From Breviolum minutum Mf 1.05b.01 (Eukaryota; Sar; Dinophyceae; Suessiales; Symbiodiniaceae), in contig DF239017.1 of the NCBI GenBank assembly GCA_000507305.1, positions 436,927 through 500,926 of the forward strand: a DNA stretch of 64,000 nucleotides, in the 5' to 3' direction. Position numbers and translations under genes: made by a program. Within the stretch, counting starts at the first letter, position 1, and each line of letters starts with the position of its first letter. Shown in pieces: positions 43,226 through 53,843 of this stretch. The notes beneath the pieces were generated by a model, which saw only the letters and a program-made list of their open reading frames with translations, had not been told where the DNA came from and searched no databases.

Positions 43226-43776
43226 TCGATATCCCCTTGGCCCATCTGACAGTCAGCCCATCTGACCAGGTCACCGTTGTTCTTAGTGATGAAGCCGGCA
43301 GCAGCAGGTGCCTTTGGTGGGGCAGGATGACATGTACTACCACATTTATATAGGGGTTTAGTGGAGTTTATAAGATTTTTTATAGCTTTAATATGGGATC
43401 CGGTGTTTAACCAAACAAAGTAATAAGGTAACACGGGTATTCTTCGTGGCTTAAGTAATGAACACGTAGGTATGGGTAGACTTAACATAGTTGCCTGGAA
43501 CAGGGGCCACAAAGATCTATTTCCTTTGGTGATCTTCTAGTGATCTGTCAATTTTACTGGAGTGACTTTGGGCACCCGTAGATTTCTGCCATTCATGTGA
43601 AGGTGTAAATATTCCATACTGTAGCTGGGAGCAAAGTTAAAGGTATTTTTGAAATGGATTTTAAGTTTAGCCTTGCAACTAACAACAGGATCCTTTCCAT
43701 CTCTTTAGTAACTTTGGGATCTGGTTTGATGCAAACCAGACATCAACCGAACATAAAAAGCAAAAAGTTGTTGCTG
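43226..43776. other. No recognisable gene
   Basis: Unique DNA. The 104-codon minus frame at 43198-43512 overlaps the B element and has no motif. Confidence 0.35.
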
Positions 43777-44016
43777 CAAGGTGGGCCCCGCATGTTATAA
43801 ATGGGGTGAAATAACCCCTTTTTAAGCAGGGTGAAATAGCACCAGTTACCCTCTGGGTGGTGGTTTCAAATATTGTTTATTTTCACCCCTATTTGGGGAA
43901 GATTCCCATTTTGACTAATATTTTCAAAGGGGTTGAACCACCAACTAGCCCTTTTATAAGGCCACTTTTGTAGAGTTTATATCTCCATTTATAACTGTTG
44001 ACTGACGGCCCACCCT
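43777..44016. repeat. Family E element split by family A
   Basis: CAAGGTGGGCCCCGCATG…GCACCAGTTACCCT, then the A insert, then TTTTATAAGGCCACTTTTG…GACGGCCCACCCTTC. Removing A and one CCCT restores GTTACCCTTTTATAAGG, the E core seen at 53520. E is older than this A. Confidence 0.8.
43853..43948 (+). repeat. Family A element nested in E, CCCT duplication
   Basis: CTGGGTGGTGGTTTC to GTTGAACCACCAACTAG with the full family core. CCCT flanks both sides (43849-43852 and 43949-43952), verified against uninterrupted E copies. Confidence 0.95.
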
Positions 44017-45205
44017 TCTAGTTGATCTCACAAATCACACGGGGATTCTTGTGGTTTTGTCGCCAAGAGTTCTGAAGGAAGAACAGCAGGGTTGATAGGT
44101 TTCTTTGGAAACCACTAACGTAGTTGGCGTACACCAAATTTTCAGAAACCATCAACAGTAGTCTTATATAGTTTGTTTTGTTTGAGGTGCACAAATCTAA
44201 ATTTACACCGACATTCAACTTTATATGTCTACACCCCAAATTGCCATGAACAGAGAATAACAAACACTATTTTGGGTATAGTTTCGTTATATCTGAGGTA
44301 CGTACCGCCCAAATCAATAATGTTTCATATTGCACTACTGTTGATGCTTCAGACATGTTGCTAAGCAGTAAATGAGTTTATCCCATGTTTAGCCCACTAT
44401 CTGAAGGATTTCATATCGTGGTATTAGTATTCTTAAAACATGTAAAAAGTCACCCACCAAACCCTGAACCTTCCCTTTGACACCTTGAAACCACAACGAA
44501 ATTATGAATATACCGATATACCCCAAGAAATCCAAACACCAAACACCTAACACTAAGAACAATAGGTTTGTTTCACTCCCTAAAGATATACAAAAGAACA
44601 CCCAACCTCTGAAAGTATGATGGGATGTCTGTACGGATAGGGAAATGAGCATGTCCTTTATTTTTCCCTGGGTGTTGCAACCGTTTCGTTGTCTCAAAAA
44701 GACAGGCCTGAGCGCCTCCGAGCGAAAGGCACGTGAGGCCTGATTAGCTAATTCTGTCGGGTTTTTCTCACCACTCTGAGGTCCTGAAGATGTTGTTTTT
44801 AATCACGCGAGAATCGCAACTAAGAAGTATACACAAACATCACATTATATACATTTCTGTGTGCCCGTTGATTAAAAAGGTTCAGCCAGTGATCAAAGTC
44901 CCCGTGGTTACTAGTCGTTTTGGATCTGTGGCTATGTTGCTTAATTATCAATAAAGGTTTTTGAAGAATCGGCGAAAAGACTCCTTATTAAGCAATCATA
45001 TAACATGTTTGTTGTTGCTCAGCTTGTCATATAGGGTCTTTTGCTTAAACAAGAAGGGTCAGAAGAAATCCTCATAAACCCATCAGAAAGATGTTTTTCC
45101 CATCCCCTGAAGCATTGCAGATTTTGGAGCGATTTAGCAAGTTCCTGGAAAAAAAAGAGATCCTGGACTTGGAGAACTCATGGGTCCCATAGGTTGCATG
45201 TTGAA
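44017..45205. other. H end fragment and unassigned DNA
   Basis: CTACTGTTGATGCTTCAGACATG at 44336-44358 is an H left end without the rest. Minus frames at 44018-44263 and 44389-44697 have no motif. Confidence 0.35.
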
Positions 45206-45270
45206 CTAAGCGGTGGTTTCAAATATGTGTTATGTCTTCCCCTACTTAGCCAAATGATCCCATTTGACTA
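45206..45270 (+). repeat. Family A element, truncated on the right
   Basis: CTAAGCGGTGGTTTCAAATATG…CCCCTACTTAGCCAAATGATCCC, ending near TTTGACTAG. Forward orientation; the right inverted end is lost. Confidence 0.6.
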
Positions 45271-45708
45271 GTAATCTGATGTAGTATTGTTGCATCAACT
45301 GGTAAACTTTGCGATTTTGTAACACAAGTTTTTTTGCTTCCATTGCTTCACTGACCTTCAATTTTTTTTCGTGAACTGGTTGTTGCCTGTAGACTCTCCC
45401 CCCTTCAAAATGGCAAATGGAGGAAGAGATGGCCGCGAAACGACAGAAGAAGGACACGGATGGAGGGATGTCGGAATGGTTGTTCGCTTTTTTGGGGGGC
45501 TGACCAGCAAGATGTAGTGGTTGCGCAGAGCTTGCGATGAACGTCCCAATTTTTTGGTGTGCTACATACATGACCCAAAAATGGGTTTAAAATCCTGGGG
45601 GCGTAAACCTGTTTTGGGAATGGGGGACGTCCATCGCAAAGCCTGTTGCAACTAGCCTAGGGCCTAGAACTCAAAAGTAGGATGAAGTAGGGTGATTCTT
45701 TAGATTTA
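45271..45708. other. No recognisable gene
   Basis: Unique. GGGCGTAAACCTG and CCTAGGGCCTAG words near 45600-45665 do not form a larger structure. Confidence 0.3.
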
Positions 45709-45814
45709 CTAGGTGGTGGTTTCAAATATGTTTTATTTTCACCCTTGCCTTAGGAAATGGTTAACTTTGATAGATTTGACTAATTTTTTCAAATGGGTTG
45801 AAACCACCACCTAG
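45709..45814 (+). repeat. Family A element, TTTA duplication
   Basis: CTAGGTGGTGGTTTC to GAAACCACCACCTAG. TTTA flanks both ends (45705-45708 and 45815-45818). Confidence 0.92.
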
Positions 45815-47793
45815 TTTATTTGGTAGTGACATCTTGTGTTGTGCCTTCTCTTTGGCCATCTTTGGTGGTTTTGTTTCCCGAAGTCGAGTGTTTTAGATGT
45901 GGACTTTCACCACAGGTTTTTTGAGATCGGGTGAATCTGACAAAGATGGAATGATGAAATGATCGACATCCTGGAACTTTAAACGTAGATATACCAAAAT
46001 ACTGATAGCTGGGAAATGTTGGGAACATGTATCTCCTTTCAAATATGGTGTCATTTTGGGTATCTGTCTGTTCGCGGCGTATAACTTTAACTTCCAACAA
46101 AAACACACCCTAAGAATCCTTAGACCCTCCAATGGAAGAGATTCATAGCAGGGTTGTTTTTGTGTCCTCAAAATAGCCACCATCGAGGGGCTTTGGGAGT
46201 CTCAGGGCTATACAGGCGTCCGGAAAAAAGACCTTAGATCCTTGGATCCTGTGCAACTGCGTGATTTTTTGGTGAAAAATAACTTGCGGATATTTGTTTT
46301 GATTGGGTTTTTTTTTGAAAGGATCCTACCATGGGGTTCACTACAATTGTTCACCACCATTTGGGGGAATACTGTATGGTTTTTTGTTTTTTCCCAACCA
46401 CCAACTTTCAGCAAATCTAGGAGGTCCAAAAGCAAGAAACACAGACGGCCCACGGCGTGTAATTCAAGTTGATTGTTGGAGGATTGGTAAGTTTCACGTT
46501 GATTGGTCACAACTGCTAAGGGTCAAGCCTTTGGTTTTGGAGCCTTCCTTCGGTAGGATTGGTCCCGGGACCGGACCTTCTTCCAATTGATATAGGGAGG
46601 CAATTCTAGGAATTTTGATCCCAAACTTGGAATGTTCGGGACCTAAGAAAGAGAATGACAGTTCAAGAGACCTGATGTATCTTGGAGCTAAATCTCACTT
46701 TGTGAATTTTGTTTTTTTGGGATTCCTTGTGCCCCTGATGGTGATGTTTTTTGTTGTTGGGGTTTGTCACAAGGATAGATTCCGTTTGCTTCCATGTCTA
46801 ATGGTTTTTGAGTTGGTTGCCATGTCTGAAAATCAGGAACCGCATCTTCATTTTCATACCATGTATATATGCTTGAGGCTCAGCGGGGGAAAACCACACC
46901 TTATAGACCTTGACATCTTGGGTCCCAAGGAACAAAATAAGTGAACACATTTTTCGACATTTGAATGATCCAAATCTGGCGCGGAAAAAAAAAAACACAA
47001 TTGTTAGCACCTCCCCCTTGGGAAATGGATGGTAGATGGTAGATGGTTGCAGTGTTTCTTTCTTGTTTTTTTGTTGCATATGTGACATGTGCGTGACCTT
47101 TTTCCGGAACCTGGTTTTCTATGTTTTTTATTTCTCGTGACATCCAAATGTGCAGGATGACACGGAAAATATGTTGCCGTCTTTGCAATTAGCACCGTGC
47201 CTTGTACTGATGGGTTGCGTATGGTGATACATGCAGCATGAGTTGGAGGCGCTTCAAATCTGGCCGGGCTTTCTAGCGGTCTTTTTGACCTTGAACCCAG
47301 GCGCCGTATTTTGGCACCGCCTGTTTTTTCCATGGCCGGTGTCCAGAAGGAAGCCAACGAGTATGGCTATGGAGTCACAGAACCTCAAATGCGTGGTAGC
47401 TTATAACTCCATATGTTGCTTCACTTGTATCCCTTCACAACCCCCTTGAGTTTTTTAAAAGAGGCTCTTTAAGACAACCTTTCTCACCTCACGCGATTGG
47501 TTTTTTGTTGGTCTGTTGCACCTCTTTTGAGGCTGTTCCCAAGAAGACTTGAATGTGTTGATGGTGTGGACGTCCATTTACAACCTTTGCCTTTTGCGAA
47601 ACATCACAAGGAAGTAAGTTTCAATAGCTGAAGAGTTGGAACATGAAAACATGGTTCCAATTTTTCGCTGGGTCCCTACATTTTTTGGGGTTGCCAACAA
47701 AAGAAACAAACAGTTTTTTAGCTCGTCAAAATCAAATCCCTCCCATCAAGTTACGTTAGTTAGATGTGTTTGAAAACACGTGTTGTGTTTTAT
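45815..47793. other. Dispersed repeat fragments, no gene
   Basis: 46025-46080 (ATGTATCTCCTTTCAAATATG…TTTTGGGTATCTGTCTG) recurs at 56917-56968, and 46121-46175 (GACCCTCCAATGGAAGAG…GTGTCCTCAAAAT) recurs at 54253-54315. A lone J end (CCCTAAGAATCC) lies at 46108. The 109-codon frame at 46615-46944 has one hydrophobic run (VNFVFLGFLVPLMVMFFVVG) but no other support. Confidence 0.35.
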
Positions 47794-47903
47794 CTAGGTT
47801 TTGGTTTCAAATATTTTGTAATATTTTGTAGTTTCACCCCTATTGGGGAAAATGATCCAATTTGACGAACATATTTTTCAAATAGGTTGAAACCACCAAG
47901 TAG
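47794..47903 (+). repeat. Family A element, TTAT duplication
   Basis: CTAGGTTTTGGTTTC to GAAACCACCAAGTAG. AATATTTTGT is duplicated inside. TTAT flanks both ends (47790-47793 and 47904-47907). Confidence 0.9.
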
Positions 47904-48002
47904 TTATTGTTGTGGGGGCTGGAACGTTAATTGGATGGGATTCAACCACTACAGTAACCACAGATGATGGGATTCAACAGCCCCAAGTTACTGGGGTGGG
48001 TT

Positions 48003-48166
48003 GTCCCAGGAATTTCATACAAATGGTATAGTAAGTTACTATTATAGGCAATGAGTTATAACCTATACTTATAATAAATGGGGGTTATATCAGGGTTATA
48101 AGTTATAACAGTTATAACCCCCTGAAACGATCACCTTTGATCGACAGTTTCCCGTCCCGGGACATC
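48003..48166. repeat. Family F element, long copy
   Basis: GTCCCAGGAATTTCATAC at the left and CAGTTTCCCGTCCCGGGACATCC at the right. The interior has TTATAACCTATACTTATAATAAATGGGGG and several GTTATAAC words. Confidence 0.6.
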
Positions 48167-48300
48167 CAAAGATGTATCCCAACAGTTGGCGTTTACGCGG
48201 TGCCCCCAGGAGGCAGAGAAACAACGTATCCTGGCCCAGGCATTGCACAGCAGTCACTGTGTTGTGGTGGTTGCGTTGCCTAAAGACCTAAGGATGTATA

Positions 48301-48379
48301 CCGTCCAGGGACCTGACAAGGGAAAAGGAACATCATTTTAAAAAACCCTTGCGTGGGGATATTTTTACTTCCCAGAGGG
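48301..48379 (-). repeat. Family B element, TA on both sides
   Basis: CCGTCCAGGGACCTGAC and TTTTTACTTCCCAGAGGG form worn ends with TA outside each. GGGAAAAGGAACATCATTTT inside. Confidence 0.65.
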
Positions 48380-48562
48380 TATATTATTTTTCCGAAAACA
48401 AACAGCAAACACCATTGAACATAGGCCCTTTTTCCCACGAAAGGACCATGAATCATCTTCCAACCATCCTGGCTTTCAGGGGTGGAGGGTACTTGGTTGG
48501 ATCGTAGGAAGTTGGAAGGCAAATTTTCATATTTCTTACACTTCATAGTTGTTTCATTCATA

Positions 48563-48621
48563 CTGTTGATGGAAGAAATCCTGGACCAGTACGTTGATAG
48601 GTAGTTTATCCCATTATTTAC
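48563..48621 (-). repeat. Family H element, right end missing
   Basis: TA then CTGTTGATGGAAGAAATCC, then GGTAGTTTATCCCATTATTTAC, which is the reverse of the interior at 39289. H therefore inserts in both orientations. Confidence 0.65.
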
Positions 48622-49322
48622 GTGGAAAGATTGGATACGTCTATCTCGGAAACGAACTTGTATCCGACTCTTTGCCAAAAAAAACTTCCTCATTGAATCG
48701 GATTCAATTTTATCTTTTCTTGCATATGTGGTCAGTTTTGAAACAAGATTATAGTTTCTTTGCTTCTAGCAAATTACTACGGTTGGCCACTTTGCCTTTG
48801 CAAGCAGACTTCAATTACGATGTGTGGACAATCGCATTGTGTTACTGCTATTTGATTTGGCTACACAGGACAGATGGTCCCGAGGTCTGGTCGCACGCGC
48901 TGATGAAGTTATTGCTGCCAGAGTCAGAGGAATGGGACATGTGGTGGAACCAACAACAGCTGTGTGCCCAACAAATTTTGGAGATTGGCTTTTCTGAAGA
49001 GTATGGAATCATGATTGAAGATCCTCTAAATGATCCCGATGGGACCAAAGATAAAAGAGGAATTGGCTGTCCTAAGCAGATGCATCAGACAAGCCGATTT
49101 ACCTTTGGGTCCTGAGCTGCCCCGGGGAACATTCGTGGTACCAGCATGATGTGTACGGTGATGCGAGGGAGAGTCTTCCGACGTCGCCGGCCGTTCGTGT
49201 GTTTCGATGTTCTGCCGGAGTTGCGGAAGTTGCTTGGGGGAACAATGATGGGAAACCCCAAGAAATGACATTCTGGAATGTCATTACTGAAACGCATTGT
49301 TGTTTGCTAGTCGATGTGCCGT
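48594..49322 (+). pseudogene. Stop-poor patch, possible exon or decayed gene
   Basis: TTTCTTTGCTTCTAG at 48750-48766 is a strong 3' splice acceptor in form. After it one frame reads QITTVGHFAFASRLQLR…DLATQDRWSRGL…PTNFGDWLF to a stop near 48995. A second frame (173 codons from 48594) reads WDMWWNQQQLCAQQILEIGF over the same bases. Later 49030-49149 (KIKEELAVLSRCIRQADLP) and about 49145-49322 (HDVYGDARESLPTSPAVRV…TFWNVITETH) are open in turn. This would suit a gene broken by small shifts, but minus-strand frames are also open at 49026-49297, so coding status is unproven. No family recognised. Confidence 0.25.
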
Positions 49323-49630
49323 GATTGGATATTTGGGTGACTTTGCTACGACATCTATGATTTAACAGATGACTTCAGCTTGGGTATTTTGAGCCGGAAG
49401 CAGGTTTGAGATTCTCCTGATAGTAGTTGACCTAGAATCATGGTTGTAGATAGAGTCAGGGGAAGCCGATTAGCTCACCAAACATTTCAAGGGAACCGCC
49501 ACCCCCAAAATAGGCTTATAAGGTTCAGTACCTGCTTTTGTGGTACGTGAAACTTTTGGTGATTACCTTCCTCCACCAGAAATAATTGGTCGCGTAATGT
49601 CTTGTAAAATAAGTTATGAACATCACCAGC
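49323..49630. other. No recognisable gene
   Basis: Unique DNA. Confidence 0.3.
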
Positions 49631-49930
49631 ACGGATCCATGGGACTGGTACATGTTCACCTTCATTTATCACAACAATCAACGGAATCCATGTAGGTATA
49701 CCAGTCCCAATGGATGTAGGTAAAAGTTGATTTGTTTGTTTGTAGTAAATGTAAAATATATATGATGTCTATATCTGGTCAAATTATAGCGACCTCACAC
49801 GACCTCACCCCAAATTGTGGTTTAGTAAGGGAAATCCCCTAATTTCAAGGAAATCTAGGTTGGTGAAGTAATATAAATTTGACATAATTTGACCAGATAT
49901 ATATACCAATCCCAATGGATTCCATGGCTT
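49631..49930 (-). repeat. Family C pieces around a foldback
   Basis: 49631-49720 is a C element (GGATCCATGGGACTGG…ACCAGTCCCAATGGATG). 49895-49927 is a further C half (TATATACCAATCCCAATGG). Between them 49771-49900 is bounded by ATATCTGGTCAAATTAT and ATAATTTGACCAGATAT, an inverted repeat that looks inserted. Confidence 0.6.
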
Positions 49931-50119
49931 TCCATTTGTTTCCTGCCGGGGTTTGACCCGGGTGAAACCTTCCAACCCCAGGCCGATGCGGATCGCCGTG
50001 CACGCTTGGAGCCCGCCGTGCCAGTTTTGGCACCGCCGGGGTCGGGGAAGCTCGGACGTCCAGTTGGACGGAAGTTTCCGGATCCAGTGGTTAGTAATTA
50101 AACGGGTTGTAACCGACTT
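49931..50119. other. GC-rich patch
   Basis: About 49975-50090 is GC-rich (GCCCGCCGTGCCAG, GCACCGCCGGGG) and open in two plus frames of 61-70 codons (LEPAVPVLAPPGSGKLGRPVG). It ends at the F element. Coding is possible but unsupported. Confidence 0.25.
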
Positions 50120-50270
50120 GGATGTCCCAGGATGTTAGATATGATAAAAGCTTAGTAAATGGGCTGTTAATATGTTTTTTTCAATATGGGATATATATCT
50201 ATATTGTGGTTATATCGTAGTTGCTATATCCCTCTTGCTACTCCTTTGATCCTAACTTCCTTGGACATCC
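50120..50270. repeat. Family F element
   Basis: GGATGTCCCAGGATGTTAG at the left and CTAACTTCCTTGGACATCC at the right. AACCGACTT before and AACCGCCTC after agree at 7 of 9 bases, a possible worn target duplication. Confidence 0.7.
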
Positions 50271-51471
50271 AACCGCCTCCACTTGGTCTGGATTTGTTTA
50301 GTTGGTGATTTGTTGGCGGATTCGATCCCATGGTAAATCACCAGTAAACTCACCACCATTTGGGAGAAGACGTTTGGAACTTTATCCAGGCATGGAAGAA
50401 GCATATCCAAGTTGGGGTGGTTCAGAGATGTCTTTGCTTTAGGTGGGTAAACAAATATGTTTTGACCAGCCAACTGATGACGTTAGGAAAAGAAACAGGA
50501 AAACTGACAGAATACGATTTGATGAGCATATATTTTCAATCTATGTTGCAGTTCAAAATGACCACCACCGCCTATATGACTCATTCCCCCCTCAAACAAT
50601 GATAAAACATGTGGCGAGATCTAGCCGGGAGTCTCACTAGTTTCAGGTTTTTCCAGGTTGGTAAACAATGGAACACATACCAAGGATGCTATATGCAGGT
50701 TGGTAGATCTGTTGCAATTAACCCTTCCTACCAAGTATCTCATCAGATTCACTGTCAGATCATATGCCTTCATTGCTATGCAGATTTTTTTTCCCCAAAC
50801 ATTCCTGCTCGGGCTGAGATTAGCATGGTGGAGGGTGTCATATCTATAGTGACTCAATTTCAAACGTTTCGGACCTTTGGTGTCGCATGACATCTTAATG
50901 CGATCTCATCAGATATTCACTTCAAAATCCTCTTCGCAAATTTTGATTTATATCTCTATCCCCAGAAATAATCTTACCTATATCACCTTAAGGGTCCTGG
51001 GTAGCCATAGTGTTTTGATGTATAACTTCCCTACTTAGCTCAACCAGAACAATAGAGGTGATGTATGGCTTGTCCTTCCAGGCCGGTGGCAGCACCTCCA
51101 ACATCCATGCCAATGAGTTCAGTGAGGTGTCGGTTTCGTGCCGTTTGTTTCTCAGGTTGATTTTTGTTTGTTGGAGAAATTGGTCGAAGAAAAAAAATGG
51201 GGGAAGTGTTTTTTTGGGTGGAAAGACCCTGGGGTTTACTGGATATCATGTGTTTTTCCTGTCAAGGGGGAATTACATGGCATTATGATTGCAGCGAAAT
51301 AGTGGTATATATAATTCATTCACATGTTTTTAGTTTAGTGAGTTGTAATCATGGGGGATATGTTTTTGGCAAACCCCTGGCCGGTTCAAAATGATCTTTT
51401 GACCATCTCTTCATGGGAAAGATCGTGAAACACCCAACCAAAGCTTAAGCTGAATGCGACGCACGCAGCTA
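50271..51471. other. No recognisable gene
   Basis: 50290-50343 repeats the small inverted unit of 12845-12894 (GGATTCGATCCCATGG, AAATCACC). Frames at 50360-50893 and 51040-51394 have no motif. Confidence 0.35.
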
Positions 51472-51563
51472 CAAGCCCCTACCAGTTGTAAATGGAGTTA
51501 TAACCCCTATGAAACGGCCTTAGGGTTATAACCCTAGTATATAACTGGTAGGGGCCCACCTTA
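51472..51563. repeat. Family E element, compact
   Basis: CAAGCCCCTACCAGTTG and AACTGGTAGGGGCCCACCTTAT mirror each other, with GTTATAACCCC and GGGTTATAACCC inside. Confidence 0.65.
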
Positions 51564-51618
51564 TAGCCGTGTCCCACTTCAATAATTCCTGAGCTTAGCG
51601 ATTTACCAGAGGCTATTT

Positions 51619-51766
51619 GAGCAATGAAAAAATAACCTGGCTGTTAAGGGTATATAGGGATTGTGCTAGCCAGTTATGCGGGTATTAATGAGCCATTATA
51701 AGAATCCCTGTTAAACAACCAGTATAATGGACATTTTAAATTTTGGCCGTTTTTTTTTCGTGGCTC
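51619..51766 (+). repeat. Family D element, full length
   Basis: GAGCAATGAAAAAATAACC to TTTTTTTTCGTGGCTC. Flanks ATTT and AGTT match at three of four bases. Confidence 0.8.
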
Positions 51767-51963
51767 AGTTGGGGTAACACTATCCGCCGCCACGAACCAC
51801 TTCCTGTAGCTTGTAGCTGTAGCTAACCTCCGGAATCATTTGATTCAAGTGGTTGAGCACTGGGTTGTTCTCCTGCCCCACGAAACAATAGGCCTATAAG
51901 TTTCAGGGGTTGGTTTAGGGGATGCTCTACAACACTTGGATCTGAAACTGCCAAATGTAGGTA

Positions 51964-52120
51964 TCCACTCCCTGAAACAAACATACCTGAAAATTGGTTG
52001 GAATTTGGAAGACTACCTTCCTTTTGGGGGCAAAAGGGCCATTTTCACGGGCTATGAGGGTAATATTAGCAGCACCCTCCACACTCCCTGAAGACATGGC
52101 TATGCTGAAAATATGACGGC
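51964..52120 (+). repeat. Family B element and a second B left end
   Basis: 51964-52050 runs CCACTCCCTGAAACAAACATACC to GGGCTATGAGGG then TA. At 52079 another left end (CACACTCCCTGAAGACATGG) begins and fades by about 52120. Confidence 0.6.
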
Positions 52121-52755
52121 TGAACAGAAAAGACATGCCTTGAGTCTCAATATTAGCAACATGAATCCCAATGATTTGTTTCATCAATTTACCAACGATT
52201 TCCAGACGAAAGGTAGTCACCCCACCACCAGCCTGTCGAGATGCTCTTTTGGTCACCGCCAGTCAGTGCAAAGAGAAGGCTTCTTTTCACAGATGGGGAC
52301 CAGCCCAAGAAAAATAAGCGATGGTGTCAAGAGAAAAAAACAGCCATTCGCCATAGGTCAAAAAGCTGGCCTTGACTTCAATAAGCACTTCCAAATCATT
52401 GGACATTTGACAAGGTCCATCGGTTATGGAGAGACCTGAAGGGACCTTTGTCGGTGTGGGGGCTGCACCAATCGGTGATGTCTTGCACATGGGTCTGGTG
52501 ATGTCTTCACCAGCGGGGCCTTCTTCGCGGAGAAGAATAATGTCCTTGAGTCTTTCCTTCAGTCGGTGATCCCGAGTTCTTCAATCTGCCACTACCACAA
52601 GCACAGGAACTGCAGAATGTGGAGAACCTGCAGGAACTCTTTGACATGCTGCCAACCATCCTCAAGTCATTCAGCCCCGTCAAGAAAGGCCACCGGCATA
52701 ATTTCCTGTTGAGCTTGGCTGGTGTGAACGTGAGTTCATTCTCACATTCCAACAA
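52113..52755 (+). pseudogene. Stop-poor patch, possible exons or decayed gene
   Basis: Plus-strand open segments follow each other: 52113-52439 (109 codons, MTAEQKRHALSLNISNM), then PEGTFVGVGAAPIGDVL, then DVFTSGAFFAEKNNVLESFL, then from 52563 GDPEFFNLPLPQAQELQNV and FDMLPTILKSFSPVKKG. The last piece sits between CTTTCCTTCAG and AAC|GTGAGT, so 52563-52729 could be a 167-base exon with canonical sites. The frame before the acceptor runs into it in a different phase, which would also fit a one-base shift in a dead gene. No family recognised. Confidence 0.3.
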
Positions 52756-52845
52756 GAGGCCAGGAGTCCTGAACAGGTTAACCGGTTAACCCAGTCTTTT
52801 CAAAGACAAGTCTGTGCAGTGTTTGATTCCGACTGCAGTGTGGCG

Positions 52846-52866
52846 GAATATATATATATATATATT
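52846..52866. repeat. TA microsatellite
   Basis: About ten TA units within an AT-rich stretch. Confidence 0.9.
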
Positions 52867-53015
52867 TATACATATTGCATATATGAATATACATCTTCAT
52901 TAGAATATGAGAAAGAAGTATGGTGTACATTGCCTGTGGTTGAGAAGCTAAGTGACAGAGTTCTAGTCAGCAATTCAGAAGTGCATCTGAAAGGATAATT
53001 GGCAAAAAACACCTA

Positions 53016-53098
53016 AAAGGTGGTTCCCCTACCAGTTATACACGGGTAACTGGGGGTTATTTCACCCTACTTAGGAGTTTTTTGTTCGTCCCACCTTG
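53016..53098. repeat. Family E element, short
   Basis: AAAGGTGGTTCCCCTACCAG to TTCGTCCCACCTTGTT, with GGGTAACTGGGGGTTATTTCACCC inside. Confidence 0.5.
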
Positions 53099-53502
53099 TT
53101 ACCAACAGATGTTGATTGAAGCTGGTGACTTTTTTTTGGGAGCTGGAGCGGAATGGCACCCCTTTACTGGATCATTTGGCATTAGAGGTTCCAGGTGAGC
53201 AGTGATCAAAATCCACCCTTGAAGGTAAGTGTTTTTAGGGGATGAAATGCTACCCATGTAGCTTCCTGAATCTGATATTTCTATATGACTTAGTCTCTAA
53301 GTAGGGATTGCAAAGCAAGCCATGAAAAGAGATCCTGGATGAACTGACCACAGTTCAAACGAACATCGCTAGTGAGTTTTGAACATTGCTCCAGGTCGTC
53401 TTCAGTTTTCGTTGCCGGGCAGTCACCTTTGTTGTATTTCTTTAGTGGAAGTTTATCTCATGTTTTCAGGAAACACGCCCGTGGTGATTCAACAAAAAAC
53501 AG
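53099..53502. other. No recognisable gene
   Basis: Unique DNA. The plus frame at 53372-53629 runs into the E fragment that follows. Confidence 0.3.
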
Positions 53503-53590
53503 GGTGATTAGTTATAACGCCAGTTACCCATTTATAAGGCCATTTATAGGGGCCCCACAACTCCATTTACAACTAGAGGTGGCCTACTTC
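53503..53590. repeat. Family E fragment
   Basis: GTTATAACGCCAGTTACCC, ATTTATAAGGCCATTTATAGG and AACTAGAGGTGGCC represent one half of an E element. It supplies the uninterrupted core used to verify the insertion at 43853. Confidence 0.55.
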
Positions 53591-53745
53591 TCCCCTTGTT
53601 TTTTGTACCCTCAGTCGAGGCATTCTTAATTCCCTTAAACAAATGCGTTTTTGATTCAGAACTCCGAGGGAGTCGTCTCTTGCGAGGCTCATCATTGAAA
53701 GGCCAAAAAAAAGCAAGTCAGAGATTGTGAAATTCATCTACAGTA

Positions 53746-53843
53746 CTCGGTGGTGGTTTCAAATATTTTTCTTTTTCACCCGTATTTGGGGAAGATTTGC
53801 AATTTGACTAATATTTTTCAAGGGGGTTGAAACCACCAACTAG
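53746..53843 (+). repeat. Family A element, AGTA duplication
   Basis: CTCGGTGGTGGTTTC to GAAACCACCAACTAG. AGTA flanks both ends (53742-53745 and 53844-53847). Confidence 0.92.

Noticed and set aside
44700..44830. Possible tRNA or small RNA near AGCGCCTCCGAGCG
   Set aside because: No cloverleaf or conserved T-loop word could be fitted.
46615..46944. 109-codon frame with one transmembrane-like run
   Set aside because: T-rich DNA encodes Phe/Leu/Val runs by chance. No start context, homologue or neighbour supports a gene.
52563..52729. Confident canonical exon bounded by CTTTCCTTCAG and AACGTGAGT
   Set aside because: Downgraded because the sequence before the acceptor is also open and leads into it in another phase, so a frameshifted relic explains it equally well.
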